A stretch of DNA of 49,051 bases from Anaerolineales bacterium (GCA_011524645.1 WTJY01000201.1:1-49051), one strand, 5' to 3'. Positions 8,631-16,855 are shown, counted from the stretch's first letter. Program-made: numbers and translations. The notes: a model not told the origin generated them from the sequence alone.

Positions 8631-9695
8631 TTATCCGCCACGGCGGCGCTTGTAGAGACGATAGGTGAGTTGGTTGTAGACGCGATCGGCTGGGCCGACG
8701 GTGCGCATCACTTGACCACCCCAACCCCTTTTGAAGCGATAAACGCCCCAGAGTCCGTCGTTGCGTTCTTTGAATTGGGCTTCGAGGGTTTCTAGCTCTT
8801 CGTCGGGGACCCCCCACATGTCGTAGAAGTCACACCCTTGCTCTTTGGCCCATTTCATCGCTTCCCATTGGACGATATAGGCGGGCATTTTTTCCCGATG
8901 CTCATTGTTAGACGCTCCATAGAGATAAGAGCCTTGACGGCCGTAGGCGAACGCCATGACTCCGGCCAAGGGTTCTCCTTCATATTCGGCGATAAACAGG
9001 GCAACACTCCCCGGTAAGAGCTGGTTAAACAGGTCGAAGGCGACTTCATAATATTTGGGATCATGTACCCCGAATTGGTTGCGCTGGCCGGTGACCCGCA
9101 TCATTTTGGTGAAGGTGGGAATATCGTGGCGGGTCCCACGCCGGACGGTAACCCCTTTTTTCGGCCCTAAGCGGGTGTTGTAGCGGGTTTTTTGCTTCAT
9201 CCCTTTGAGCATGGCGTCTTCATCGGCCGTGAGGTCGATGCGGACGGTGCGCGGCGGTTGAATCGTATCGGTGGGGGTAATGCAGTTGTGCTTGGCACAT
9301 AACCGGCTCCATTGGTCCGGCTGAATATACTCATCCTGCCATAGCAAGGGTTCCATCTTTAAGATGCTGGCCCGATTGCGATGGGCGGCGATATCGAGAT
9401 GATTGAGGGTTAGCTCGACTAGTTCTGAATTGGCCCAGTTGATCAGGGGGCCGTGAGGGACATAGGCGATTTTGACCATGTTCCATACGGCACCACGAAA
9501 GAGGACTTGTGCCCCCCCTACGATTTGACCATCTTTTTTGACGTATACACGTTCAGAGGTCCAGCCGAAACGGCTTTTGAGGCGAGCCCAAACGGCCGTT
9601 TGTAATAAACTGCCATGCGGGTGTTCTTTGACAAATTGATCCCATTGGGCGTCTGCATCTGTGTACGGTTGTTCACCAAGTTCAAACATATCCAT
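8631..9695 (-). CDS. FemAB-family peptidyltransferase (GNAT fold), copy 2
   Basis: A 354-aa FemXAB-type protein. It shares the layout of copy 1: LLQTAVWARLKSRFGW at 30-45, MLKGMKQKTRYNTRLGPKKG in the middle, YGRQGSYLYGASNNEHREK, AYIVQWEAMKWAKEQGC, YDMWGVPDEE and a basic C-terminal YRLYKRRRGG. A minus-strand TATAAT at 9708-9703 lies only seven bases before ATG 9695, so the message may be leaderless or start at the second ATG (9689). It is first of the two-gene FemAB unit. The role in peptidoglycan bridge assembly is inferred from the family. Confidence 0.9.
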   Translation of the reverse strand: MDMFELGEQPYTDADAQWDQFVKEHPHGSLLQTAVWARLKSRFGWTSERVYVKKDGQIVGGAQVLFRGAVWNMVKIAYVPHGPLINWANSELVELTLNHLDIAAHRNRASILKMEPLLWQDEYIQPDQWSRLCAKHNCITPTDTIQPPRTVRIDLTADEDAMLKGMKQKTRYNTRLGPKKGVTVRRGTRHDIPTFTKMMRVTGQRNQFGVHDPKYYEVAFDLFNQLLPGSVALFIAEYEGEPLAGVMAFAYGRQGSYLYGASNNEHREKMPAYIVQWEAMKWAKEQGCDFYDMWGVPDEELETLEAQFKERNDGLWGVYRFKRGWGGQVMRTVGPADRVYNQLTYRLYKRRRGG

Positions 9696-9702
9696 AGGTG
9701 GG

Positions 9703-9708
9703 ATTATA
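9703..9708 (-). promoter_or_regulatory. -10 box, possible leaderless start
   Basis: TATAAT on the minus strand ends seven bases before the ATG of the second FemAB gene, which puts the predicted transcription start at or next to the start codon. No Shine-Dalgarno sequence fits between. The -35 region is weak. Confidence 0.45.
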
Positions 9709-10115
9709 CCCTAGTTTTTGTGTGGCTAGAGTAGGCATGTCTATGTTGAGAACGCCATCAAAATCGAGATATAGCACCAAATAATTGTTTTTCTTGGATA
9801 ATGACATGAAATTCACACATTTAAATATTTTTTCGTTAAAAAATTTTTTATTTTAATTTGGATTTCTTTTTGTTTCGCTTTTTAGACATAATTTGTGCGA
9901 AATTGTTTGTTTTTAACCGTGATAAAGAAATTAGAACCTGAAAAATTGTTATTTTTGCGCCGTTTTGTCGCGCCTGTCATCAGATTAATTGTGCGGATTA
10001 AATTCGCAAATGTTTCGCAATTTGTTTACTTTTGTCATAATCCGTTGTGCAGAATATGTTTTTTTGTGGGTTGAAAAGTAGCGTACACTCTTGGCCGCAG
10101 TAGATTTTAATAGCA
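9709..10115. other. AT-rich divergent intergenic region
   Basis: About 400 bases without a gene, markedly AT-rich (long A and T runs near 9820-9870) and with no CGGCCG hexamer. It separates the minus-strand FemAB unit from the plus-strand module. Repeated words such as TTTGTGCGAAATTG, AAATTCGC, AAATGTTTCGC and TTGTTT recur here. I see no RNA gene. It probably carries divergent promoters and protein sites. Confidence 0.4.
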
Positions 10116-10132
10116 AAGGAGTGTATTTTGCC

Positions 10133-10486
10133 ATGTCATATGAAATAAATGAAAGTAAAGAATTTGATGCAAGTGTAGAAGATGTTTATCAAGCGGCCGT
10201 TGGTGCTGTCGATGGACTCGGCGGTAAATTTGTCAAACGGAATGATGGGGATTTTCAATTTGAAGTGAAATTTGACAAGAAAATTCTGGGCAAGGTTTTA
10301 GGTGACCGTTCGTGGGTACAAGCCAAGGTTGGAGCCAATGCGGCCGGTAAAACCCAGCTTGATATTTTCGCTTATCCCCTTAATGCGGTCGGTCAAAAGC
10401 TGATGTTTGGGGCACGGAAAGGGGTGTTACGCACCGTTTTGACTTGGTTTTATGCTCATTTGGATCATCGTTTGCCTGATGCATAA
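10133..10486 (+). CDS. Small conserved-looking protein of unknown function
   Basis: A 117-aa soluble protein starting MSYEINESKEFDASVEDVYQ. I chose ATG 10133 because AAGGAG at 10116-10121 stands 11 bases upstream; the longer frame from 10091 has no such signal. The pattern of one helix (VYQAAVGAVDGLGG), alternating beta-strand segments (GDFQFEVKF, SWVQAKVGA, KTQLDIFAYPL) and a last long helix (RTVLTWFYAHLDHRL) resembles a START/SRPBCC-like alpha/beta fold, but no motif fixes a function. It stands alone between two AT-rich spacers, just upstream of the PTS regulator. Confidence 0.7.
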   Translation: MSYEINESKEFDASVEDVYQAAVGAVDGLGGKFVKRNDGDFQFEVKFDKKILGKVLGDRSWVQAKVGANAAGKTQLDIFAYPLNAVGQKLMFGARKGVLRTVLTWFYAHLDHRLPDA

Positions 10487-10497
10487 GCGGTGTTTTT

Positions 10498-10523
10498 TGC
10501 ACAAATTGTTATTTATTTGTGCA
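10498..10523. promoter_or_regulatory. Inverted repeat TGCACAAAT/ATTTGTGCA
   Basis: Two perfect 9-bp arms (10498-10506 and 10515-10523) separated by 8 bases. The same half-site recurs at 10646 and 10711. It could be an operator for the adjacent PTS regulator, or a terminator of the gene ending at 10486. Confidence 0.5.
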
Positions 10524-10645
10524 CTTTGCTCTATTGAGTAGATGTTACAAAAACAAACTTGTTGGAAGGGTGGAGACTACACTCCCCTAAAATTTTGTGA
10601 AAAAGCGATAAAACTTAAAGAAAAAAAGTGTCATTTTGTGGCAGG

Positions 10646-10719
10646 TTTTGTGCAAAGTGTAAAATGGTATAGACAGTCCACGTCAATTGGTTTATAATTG
10701 TATTAAATGTTGCACAAAA
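10646..10719 (+). promoter_or_regulatory. Promoter of the PTS regulator flanked by operator half-sites
   Basis: A consensus-like promoter has -35 TAGACA at 10670-10675 and -10 TATAAT at 10693-10698, with 17 bases between. It lies between TTTTGTGCA (10646-10654) and TGCACAAAA (10711-10719), a perfect inverted pair. This arrangement fits autoregulation by the MtlR-type protein encoded next, but the binding protein is inferred. Confidence 0.6.
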
Positions 10720-10837
10720 ACTAAAAGGATTCTTTCGTTTAAATTGTACAGATTGTTGGTAGAATCATTCCTGTCGAACGTTAACGAATTATTAACTTCT
10801 TGTTATCAACGTGTTAAGCAATTTACTAAACCCCACT

Positions 10838-12403
10838 ATGGTCGCATTAAATACCCGCCAACGAGATATGTTGTGCTACCTAATTAAAACTGAGGGATCC
10901 ATTACCATCAATGAATTGGCGGAACAAATGGGTTTAACTCCTCGTCAAGTCAATTATGGGTTGAAAGGGGTGCGATTGTGGCTTGAACAAAGAAACATTT
11001 ATTTGTTTATTTCACCGGGTGTGGGAATTGAATTGCAATGTACACCAGCAACGCGTCAAGAGTTGCTAACCGCATTGATTAGTAGCGAAGGGATCGATCT
11101 TGTCTTGACAAGTGGGCAACGTCGACAACTAATCGCATTTACATTACTGACCGAAATACAGCCGATTCATTTAGCTCGCCTTCAAAGCGAGAACAATGTC
11201 TCACGATCAACAATTCTTAAAGACATTGATGATGTAGAGGGATGGCTACAGCCGTTGAGTCTGACAATCGAACGACGTCCTAATTACGGTATTTGGGTGG
11301 ATGGTGCCGAAATGCAAAAACGGCAGGCACTGACCATATTGTTTTGGGGGGGCACACCATTTGAAGATCAACTCTGGTCGATCAGCCATCAAAACGGGCT
11401 TGAATTTGAATTATCGTCCGACACTCAATTGCTTCCAATCTTGCAAGAAGTGGTTAATTATCAAGAGCGCCTAAATCTGGCGAATGGCTTAAGCCAAGTC
11501 GCATTTGCCGAAGCGGATATGGGTGGCCGGTTTACGGATCGGGAAGTACTACACTTGGCATTGGCTTTAGCGGTCCAGTTTGAGAGATTGGATCGTGGGA
11601 TCGCTTTAGATCAACGGCCGCTCGATTTCCAAGCGATTACTCGTCTCTCTTCTGGGATGGTGTGGAAAGTTTCTGAACATCTCTTGCAAAATCGTATTCC
11701 TGATGCGGTTACTCAGGATAGTGATGTGATGCAATGGGAAACAGCATTAGTGGTGATGCGGTTGCTGGCAGGAACGAAAAATGATCGTTGGCCCGGCGAC
11801 TCGGAAACAGAAAAAGAATTTGAGCATTTAATCGCGATTCTATTAAAGCGAATTAGCGAAGCTTATGAGATGTCTGCATTGATGTATGACACAACTTTGC
11901 GGGATGGGTTGGTCACCAATTTAATTCCAGCTTGCTTGCGATCAATTTTCGGTCTGTGGGCGCCCCCTCTTAAATTGACCAATCTGTTAGATGAAGGGAA
12001 GTATTTATTTGAATATGAACTGGCGCGAGATGTTTCCTCAATGGTGGCGGATCGAACTGGTGTAGATTTGCCGGATGCTGAAGTCAGCCATTTGGCCATG
12101 ATTTTGCGGGCTGCGTATATTCGTGAACGGCCGCAGATGTTAAAAGATGTTTTAGTTGTTTGTCCTAGTGGCATGGCGACCGCCCAATTATTAGTGGCTC
12201 GCTTGCGTGTTCGTTTTAACCGCCTAGGAAATTTGAAAGTCATTTCTGTACGAGAATTACATAATCGGAAATATGCTCATGTTGATCTGATTATTTCTAC
12301 GGTGTCGATTGAAGCCGAGACGATTCCGGCCGATGTCATTCAGGTTCATCCACTATTGTTGCCCGAAGATATTGCAGCAATAACCCAGTGGCTGGCCCTG
12401 TAA
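10838..12403 (+). CDS. mtlR: MtlR/BglG-type PTS-controlled transcriptional regulator
   Basis: A 521-aa regulator (from ATG 10838; GTG 10811 would add nine residues; neither has a good Shine-Dalgarno). Order of parts: N-terminal HTH (TRQRDMLCYLIK, ITINELAEQMGLTPRQV), a second HTH-like segment (NNVSRSTILKDIDDV), two PRD regions (around FTDREVLHLALALAVQFERL and YELARDVSSMVADRTGVDL), and a C-terminal EIIB-like domain with the phospho-cysteine motif DVLVVCPSGMATAQLL. In this family PTS components phosphorylate the PRD histidines and EIIB cysteine to set activity. The mannitol-type EII genes follow directly, so it is their likely activator. There is no EIIA-like domain at the end, which shortens it relative to many MtlR proteins. 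Confidence 0.85.
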   Translation: MVALNTRQRDMLCYLIKTEGSITINELAEQMGLTPRQVNYGLKGVRLWLEQRNIYLFISPGVGIELQCTPATRQELLTALISSEGIDLVLTSGQRRQLIAFTLLTEIQPIHLARLQSENNVSRSTILKDIDDVEGWLQPLSLTIERRPNYGIWVDGAEMQKRQALTILFWGGTPFEDQLWSISHQNGLEFELSSDTQLLPILQEVVNYQERLNLANGLSQVAFAEADMGGRFTDREVLHLALALAVQFERLDRGIALDQRPLDFQAITRLSSGMVWKVSEHLLQNRIPDAVTQDSDVMQWETALVVMRLLAGTKNDRWPGDSETEKEFEHLIAILLKRISEAYEMSALMYDTTLRDGLVTNLIPACLRSIFGLWAPPLKLTNLLDEGKYLFEYELARDVSSMVADRTGVDLPDAEVSHLAMILRAAYIRERPQMLKDVLVVCPSGMATAQLLVARLRVRFNRLGNLKVISVRELHNRKYAHVDLIISTVSIEAETIPADVIQVHPLLLPEDIAAITQWLAL

Positions 12404-12439
12404 AAAGGCACTCCTAAATTAAGGCTAACGTCGTTTTAG

Positions 12440-12530
12440 CTCTCCTTTTCCCCAGAAGGGGAGAGGTTGATAAGTTGTGGCCCGTCCCTCCAGCCCAACT
12501 TTTTCAGCCTCTCCTCGTGGGGAATGAGAC
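12440..12530. repeat. GGGAGAGG-family inverted repeat
   Basis: A short hairpin (CCCC-AGAA-GGGG, 12450-12461, extended with wobble pairs) is nested in a longer imperfect repeat: GAGAGGTTGATAAGTT (12461-12476) against AACTTTTTCAGCCTCTC near 12498-12514. Related GGGAGAGG/CCTCTCC words occur in the tandem elements at 18695-19186. It lies between the regulator and EIIC, as a probable terminator of the former or a dispersed repeat. Confidence 0.45.
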
Positions 12531-12537
12531 TAAAATG

Positions 12538-12560
12538 AGTGACAATCTTTCATTGTCACT
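12538..12560 (+). promoter_or_regulatory. Operator-like inverted repeat upstream of EIIC
   Basis: AGTGACAAT and ATTGTCACT are perfect 9-bp arms with a 5-base spacer, about 57 bases before the EIIC start. TTGTCA in the right arm could serve as a -35 box. The half-site TTGTCACT is found again upstream of the dikinase gene (20674-20683). Candidate regulator site. Confidence 0.45.
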
Positions 12561-12616
12561 AAAGCAAAACACTTATCAATCTACCTCATTACTATTATGA
12601 AAAAAGGAGAAATGAA

Positions 12617-13687
12617 ATGAGAGAAAGATTACAACAAGTTGGCGGTTTCATGGCCGGTATGGTCATCCCTAATATCGGGGCATTTATTGCTTGGGGGTTA
12701 ATTACTGCGTTGTTCATTCCTACCGGATGGACACCTAACGAAACATTTGTTGAATTGGTCGGTCCGATGATCGTCAACCTTTTACCACTTTTGATCGGTT
12801 TCACCGGTGGTAAAATGGTTCACGGTCATCGTGGTGGTGTCTTGGGCGCCGTTATGACCATGGGTGTGATTGTCGGTTCAGACATTCCACAATTCTTGGG
12901 TGCAATGATCGTTGGTCCTTTGGCAGGTTGGGTCATGATGCAAGTTGACAACGCTCTCGAAGACAACATTCCAGTTGGTTTCGAAATGTTGGTTAACAAC
13001 TTCTCCCTCGGTATTTTGGGTACCTTGTTGGCCATGTTGGCCATGATTGCTATCGCTCCTGTTGTTACCGGTATCACCGAATTTTTCGGCACCGTTGTTG
13101 ACGGTATGGTTAGCGCTGGTTTGTTGCCATTGGCAGCCCTTATCATCGAACCTGCGAAAGTATTGTTCATGAACAACGCATTGAACCATGGTGTATTGGC
13201 TCCATTGGGTGTTGTCGCTGCTGAAGAAACCGGCTATGCGGTTCACTTCTTGTTGGAAACCAACCCAGGTCCTGGCTTGGGCTTGTTGATCGCTTACTAC
13301 GTCGCTGGTAGTGGTTTGATGAAAGAATCTGCTCCTGGTGCGATGATCATCCACTTCTTGGGCGGGATTCATGAAATCTATTTCCCATACGTATTGGCTC
13401 ATCCAATCATGATCGGTGCGGTCATCGCGGGTGGCTTCTGTGCTGACTTGTGGTTCGTGATCACCGGTGCTGGTTTGGTGGCGACCCCATCACCCGGTTC
13501 AATCTTCGCATACATCGCAGTAACCCCTCAAGGTCAATTCATCCCTGTTATGGGTGGTGTCTTGGTGGCTACGGTTGTATCTGCGGCTGTGGGCTTCTTC
13601 TTGTTGAAACTCCGTCCAATGGTCTCAATGGACTCAGAAGATGAAGATGTTGAAGAAGCGATTGGCTCAGTTCCTGGCTTGGGCTAA
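12617..13687 (+). CDS. mtlA: PTS mannitol-type transporter, EIIC subunit
   Basis: A 356-aa integral membrane permease of the mannitol EIIC family, forming the sugar channel in the inner membrane. It starts MRERLQQVGGFMAGMVIPNI after AAGGAG seven bases upstream. Family marks are GGKMVHGHRGGVLGAVMT, MNNALNHGVLAPLG, and the sugar-binding GGIHEIYFPYVL near 253-264. The protein ends in an acidic tail; EIIB is not fused but encoded next. Codon use differs from its neighbours: Leu is mostly TTG, Gly mostly GGT, and CGGCCG is absent, suggesting strong expression or a foreign origin. A mannitol or similar hexitol substrate is inferred from the family. Confidence 0.93.
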   Translation: MRERLQQVGGFMAGMVIPNIGAFIAWGLITALFIPTGWTPNETFVELVGPMIVNLLPLLIGFTGGKMVHGHRGGVLGAVMTMGVIVGSDIPQFLGAMIVGPLAGWVMMQVDNALEDNIPVGFEMLVNNFSLGILGTLLAMLAMIAIAPVVTGITEFFGTVVDGMVSAGLLPLAALIIEPAKVLFMNNALNHGVLAPLGVVAAEETGYAVHFLLETNPGPGLGLLIAYYVAGSGLMKESAPGAMIIHFLGGIHEIYFPYVLAHPIMIGAVIAGGFCADLWFVITGAGLVATPSPGSIFAYIAVTPQGQFIPVMGGVLVATVVSAAVGFFLLKLRPMVSMDSEDEDVEEAIGSVPGLG

Positions 13688-13709
13688 TTAATTTATAAAT
13701 GCTTGTAGG

Positions 13710-13748
13710 TTGGATTAGCTTTCGATTTATTAATAAAAGCTGGTCCAA
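13710..13748 (+). ncRNA. Intercistronic stem-loop between EIIC and EIIB
   Basis: TTGGATTAGCTTT (13710-13722) pairs with AAAGCTGGTCCAA (13736-13748), 13 pairs including two G-U wobbles, around a 13-base AT-rich loop. No T-run follows, so it more likely protects the EIIC message or tunes the EIIC to EIIB ratio than ends transcription. Confidence 0.45.
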
Positions 13749-13777
13749 TCTTTAGCACTATTTGGAAAAGGATTATT

Positions 13778-14107
13778 ATGACGAATTCAATTAAAGCGTC
13801 TGACGTCAGTCAAATTATTCTCGCTTGTGAAGCGGGCATGGGATCTAGTTTGATGGTTGTTAACGGTCTTAAAAAGAAACTTAAAAAGGCTGGGGTGACT
13901 TCTGTCTCACTTAAACATAAACCGGTTCGTACCTTGAAAGGGGATGCGCAATTGGTGATTGTCCATAAAGGGTTAGCCAACTTGGCACGCAAAAAAGCCC
14001 CCAATGCGGTCATTGTGAAATTTAATCATTTCCTCAATGATCCTGTTTTTGACAAAATTGTATCTGCATTTGTAAACAATACAGAGATTGAAAATACGGT
14101 AGAGTGA
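13778..14107 (+). CDS. mtlA: PTS mannitol-type EIIB subunit
   Basis: A 109-aa cytoplasmic phosphocarrier. The phospho-acceptor loop IILACEAGMGSS carries Cys17, in the mannitol-type EIIB pattern (AC-D/E-AGMGSS). A four-stranded alpha/beta fold follows, ending with KFNHFLNDPVFDKIVSAF, like the conserved NFL near the end of family members. It takes phosphate from EIIA and gives it to the incoming sugar at EIIC. The stand-alone form is unusual, as mannitol EIIB is most often fused to EIIC. AAAGGA precedes the ATG. The gene's stop abuts the EIIA start region. Confidence 0.9.
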   Translation: MTNSIKASDVSQIILACEAGMGSSLMVVNGLKKKLKKAGVTSVSLKHKPVRTLKGDAQLVIVHKGLANLARKKAPNAVIVKFNHFLNDPVFDKIVSAFVNNTEIENTVE

Positions 14108-14112
14108 CCTCT

Positions 14113-14553
14113 ATGACTATTTTAGAGCAAAATTGTATGACTCTTGGGGCCACCGCCGCTAGCCCGAGTGACGCGATTCGTTTGGCGGGAGAGCTACTTG
14201 TTAAAGCGGGGCGTGTTAATCCTGAATACGTTGACGGGATGTTGGCTCGCGAAGAAACGATGTCTACATATTTGGGTAATGGGGTTGCTATTCCTCATGG
14301 AACACACGATTCAATTATCCATATTAAAGAAACCGGAATTTCTGTGGTACAGATTCCCGGTGGTGTGGAATGGGAAGAAGACGAGATCGCCTATTTGGTT
14401 ATCGGAATCGCATCTAGCTCAGATGGCCATATGGAGATTCTTTCTAATTTGGCGGAAGTCTTAGAAGAAGAAGAAGCGGTCCAAGCCTTAGTCAATACAA
14501 ACGATCCACAAGTTATTATGGACGCGTTGCTGGCTGAGCCGACCGACGCATAG
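14113..14553 (+). CDS. mtlF: PTS mannitol/fructose-type EIIA subunit
   Basis: A 146-aa cytoplasmic phosphocarrier. It starts MTILEQNCMTLGA, aligning with the usual family start; a GTG at 14104 overlapping the EIIB stop (GTGA) would add three residues and suggests translational coupling. The motif STYLGNGVAIPHGTHDS holds the phospho-accepting His62. RLAGELLVKAGRVNPEYVDGM and the acidic C-terminal helix region fit the family length of about 145. It passes phosphate from HPr to EIIB. The separate A, B and C chains plus an HPr-EI fusion make a complete phosphorelay in four genes. Confidence 0.92.
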   Translation: MTILEQNCMTLGATAASPSDAIRLAGELLVKAGRVNPEYVDGMLAREETMSTYLGNGVAIPHGTHDSIIHIKETGISVVQIPGGVEWEEDEIAYLVIGIASSSDGHMEILSNLAEVLEEEEAVQALVNTNDPQVIMDALLAEPTDA

Positions 14554-14592
14554 CAAATTGAGATAGATTCTCACACGAAAAAGGATTTTCTA

Positions 14593-16626
14593 GTGAAAGA
14601 GTTAGCGTTAATCATCCATAACGAAACAGGATTACACGCACGGCCGGCGAAAGCACTGTCGAAGCTGGCCAAAAAATACAGCTCCAAGATATCGATTAAA
14701 TACGATGGAAAAGAAGGGAATGCGAAAAGCATGATCTCTATCTTGAAGCTTGGGGTAAAACAATCTGCCGAAATCCAGCTAGTTGTAGATGGAGACGACG
14801 AAGCCGATGCCGCTCAAAAATTAGCAGAGGCGATTCGTAGCGGGTTAGGTGAGACACTGCCTGCAACTGCACAAGCAACAAATGGGCACGAAGGCGGAGC
14901 TTCTACCTCGGTGCCAGAAGCTGTGAAATCAGAGCCTGTTCCACAGGAAGCCACTGCGGAAAACATGTTGCGCGGATTGCCTGCATCGACCGGTGTAGGG
15001 ATCGCTCCGATTTTCCATTTGAAAGCGGAAGAAGTTAAGCTTCTTGATCGCTTTCTAGGGATTGACCAAGAATTAGCTACGCTTGATGATGCGATCGCCT
15101 CGGCGATCAAAGAAGTCAATGCGTTACAGCAGAAAATGGTTGAGGCGGGTAAAGAAGAGGAAGGAGAAATCTTTGCCGCGCACCAAGAAATTATTGAAGA
15201 CCCCGCTCTCCGTGAGGGAGTAGAGTCTGATATCCGTGGTGGGCAAAATAGCTCCCGCTCTTGGTGGGGACGCATTGAGGAAGAAGCGGCTAAGCTCGCG
15301 GCCCTTGACGATGAACTACTTGCGGCACGGTCTGCTGATGTGCGTGATGTAGGGCAGCGGGTTTTGCGTTTGCTGACCGGACAAGCTGCGGTAGCAGAAC
15401 GGCCGACAACCCCTTATATCTTGGCTGCCGTTGATTTAACACCTTCTGATACGGCGTCTCTCGATCCCGAATTGGTGTTGGGTTTGGCAACTAGTGAAGG
15501 TGGGCCGACCGCCCATAGTGCGATTATCGCCCGTTCGTTGGGATTGCCGGCCGTTGTTGGCTTAGGTGAACCTTTAGAAAAGGTGGCAGATGGCACGACT
15601 GTTGTTGTTGATGGGGAAACGGGAACCGTATTGGTTGACCCGACACCGGAACAACTTTCTGCAGCAGAAGCCAAGCAAAAACGAAACCGTGCGGCCGAAG
15701 AACTGGCATTGCAAAAAGCACACTTGCCTGCTCAACTTGCTGAAGGGAAAGTGATCGAGATTGCAGCTAATGCGGGATCGATTGCCGATGCGGAAGCTGC
15801 TTACGAGGCCGGTGCGGACGGTATCGGGTTGTTGCGCACCGAGTTTCTCTTCTTGGGGCGTGAAACGGCACCGACCATTGACGACCAACAAGCGATTTAT
15901 AGTGGCATTTTGGGCGCAATGAAAGATCGGCCGGTTATTTTCCGTACCCTTGATATCGGTGGTGATAAACCGGTTCCTTATATCGAAGTAGCACCAGAAG
16001 AAAACCCGTTCTTGGGTGAACGTGGTATTCGTTTGCAACTGAATCGCCCCGAGCTATTACGGGATCAATTCCGTGCGCTATATAAAAGTGCGGGGAACTC
16101 CAAAGTACGTATCATGTTGCCGATGGTCGGCCGTGTGGCTGAATTCAAAGCGGCGCGCCAGATTGCGGACGAAATACGTGCTGAAGTGGGCGGGCCTGCG
16201 ATTGAATTGGGGATGATGATTGAAGTGCCTTCTGCCGCTGTGATGGCGGATCAGTTCGCGCCCTATATCGATTTCTTCTCCATTGGGACCAATGACTTGA
16301 CCCAATACACGTTGGCGGTTGACCGTCAGCATCCAACATTGACCGCTCATGCGGACGGGCTTGATCCGGCCGTGTTGCGTTTAATTAAGATGACGGTTGA
16401 TGGGGCGAAAACCCACGGCCGTTGGGTTGGGATTTGTGGTGAACTCGGTTCTGATGTGAAAGCGGTACCGATTTTGTTGGGGCTTGGCTTAGACGAATTG
16501 AGCGTTAACTTGAAAGCGATTGCTCGGGTTAAAGCGCAGGTTCGCGAGCTGTCATTATCAGAGTGTCAACGGTTGGCATATAAAGCCTTGGCTTGTGAGT
16601 CGGCCGCTGAGGTTCGTAGCCTGTAA
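14593..16626 (+). CDS. ptsI: HPr-Enzyme I fusion protein of the PTS
   Basis: A 677-aa fusion. Residues 1-88 are HPr with the phospho-histidine His15 in TGLHARPA and the regulatory Ser46 in AKSMISIL. An Ala/Glu/Pro linker follows (about 90-122). Enzyme I then begins LRGLPASTGVGIAP, with the active His308 in SEGGPTAHSAIIARSLG, the PEP-site RTEFLFLGR, DIGGDKPVPY, the TNDLTQY motif and the catalytic Cys in GICGELGSD. It takes phosphate from PEP and hands it to EIIA. The start is GTG 14593 with AAGGA nine bases upstream. Ser46 suggests HPr-kinase control, though no hprK gene is in the window. An EIIA domain, common in such multiphosphoryl proteins, is absent. Confidence 0.93.
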   Translation: MKELALIIHNETGLHARPAKALSKLAKKYSSKISIKYDGKEGNAKSMISILKLGVKQSAEIQLVVDGDDEADAAQKLAEAIRSGLGETLPATAQATNGHEGGASTSVPEAVKSEPVPQEATAENMLRGLPASTGVGIAPIFHLKAEEVKLLDRFLGIDQELATLDDAIASAIKEVNALQQKMVEAGKEEEGEIFAAHQEIIEDPALREGVESDIRGGQNSSRSWWGRIEEEAAKLAALDDELLAARSADVRDVGQRVLRLLTGQAAVAERPTTPYILAAVDLTPSDTASLDPELVLGLATSEGGPTAHSAIIARSLGLPAVVGLGEPLEKVADGTTVVVDGETGTVLVDPTPEQLSAAEAKQKRNRAAEELALQKAHLPAQLAEGKVIEIAANAGSIADAEAAYEAGADGIGLLRTEFLFLGRETAPTIDDQQAIYSGILGAMKDRPVIFRTLDIGGDKPVPYIEVAPEENPFLGERGIRLQLNRPELLRDQFRALYKSAGNSKVRIMLPMVGRVAEFKAARQIADEIRAEVGGPAIELGMMIEVPSAAVMADQFAPYIDFFSIGTNDLTQYTLAVDRQHPTLTAHADGLDPAVLRLIKMTVDGAKTHGRWVGICGELGSDVKAVPILLGLGLDELSVNLKAIARVKAQVRELSLSECQRLAYKALACESAAEVRSL

Positions 16627-16653
16627 AGTCTCGTCACTCCTTAATAAAAACGC

Positions 16654-16727
16654 AACTATACAGGTGCTAAACCTAATGTTCTGGCTCCCCTCTTATGAGG
16701 GGGGCTTGTCTCTGCACCCGTATAGTT
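16654..16727. repeat. Nested inverted repeat downstream of ptsI
   Basis: AACTATACAGGTGC (16654-16667) pairs with GCACCCGTATAGTT (16714-16727), one mismatch. It encloses a G/C hairpin, GCTCCCCTC...GAGGGGGGC at 16684-16705. It could form a cruciform or act as a transcript end. Confidence 0.45.
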
Positions 16728-16744
16728 ACATAAAGCAAGAATTC

Positions 16745-16789
16745 TCAAAGGGGGATTTTGGCGGTTTTGCTGTCAAAATCCCCCTTTGA
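16745..16789 (+). terminator. 16-bp perfect stem after ptsI
   Basis: TCAAAGGGGGATTTTG (16745-16760) and CAAAATCCCCCTTTGA (16774-16789) form a perfect 16-bp stem with a 13-base loop. No T-run follows. With the structure just upstream it separates the PTS genes from the dehydrogenase gene, so a partial terminator is likely. Confidence 0.5.
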
Positions 16790-16855
16790 GGTCATGGTAA
16801 TTCCCTACTTTCTTTCTGCAGTTGTTGACAACTTAGTTCATTTAGAGAGAGATAA

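Noticed and set aside
10091-10132. Upstream extension of the 117-aa gene
   Set aside because: The ribosome site AAGGAG falls inside this extension and fits ATG 10133.
12878-13402. 174-codon minus-strand frame inside EIIC
   Set aside because: Antisense to a well-conserved PTS permease; open because of that gene's strong codon bias.
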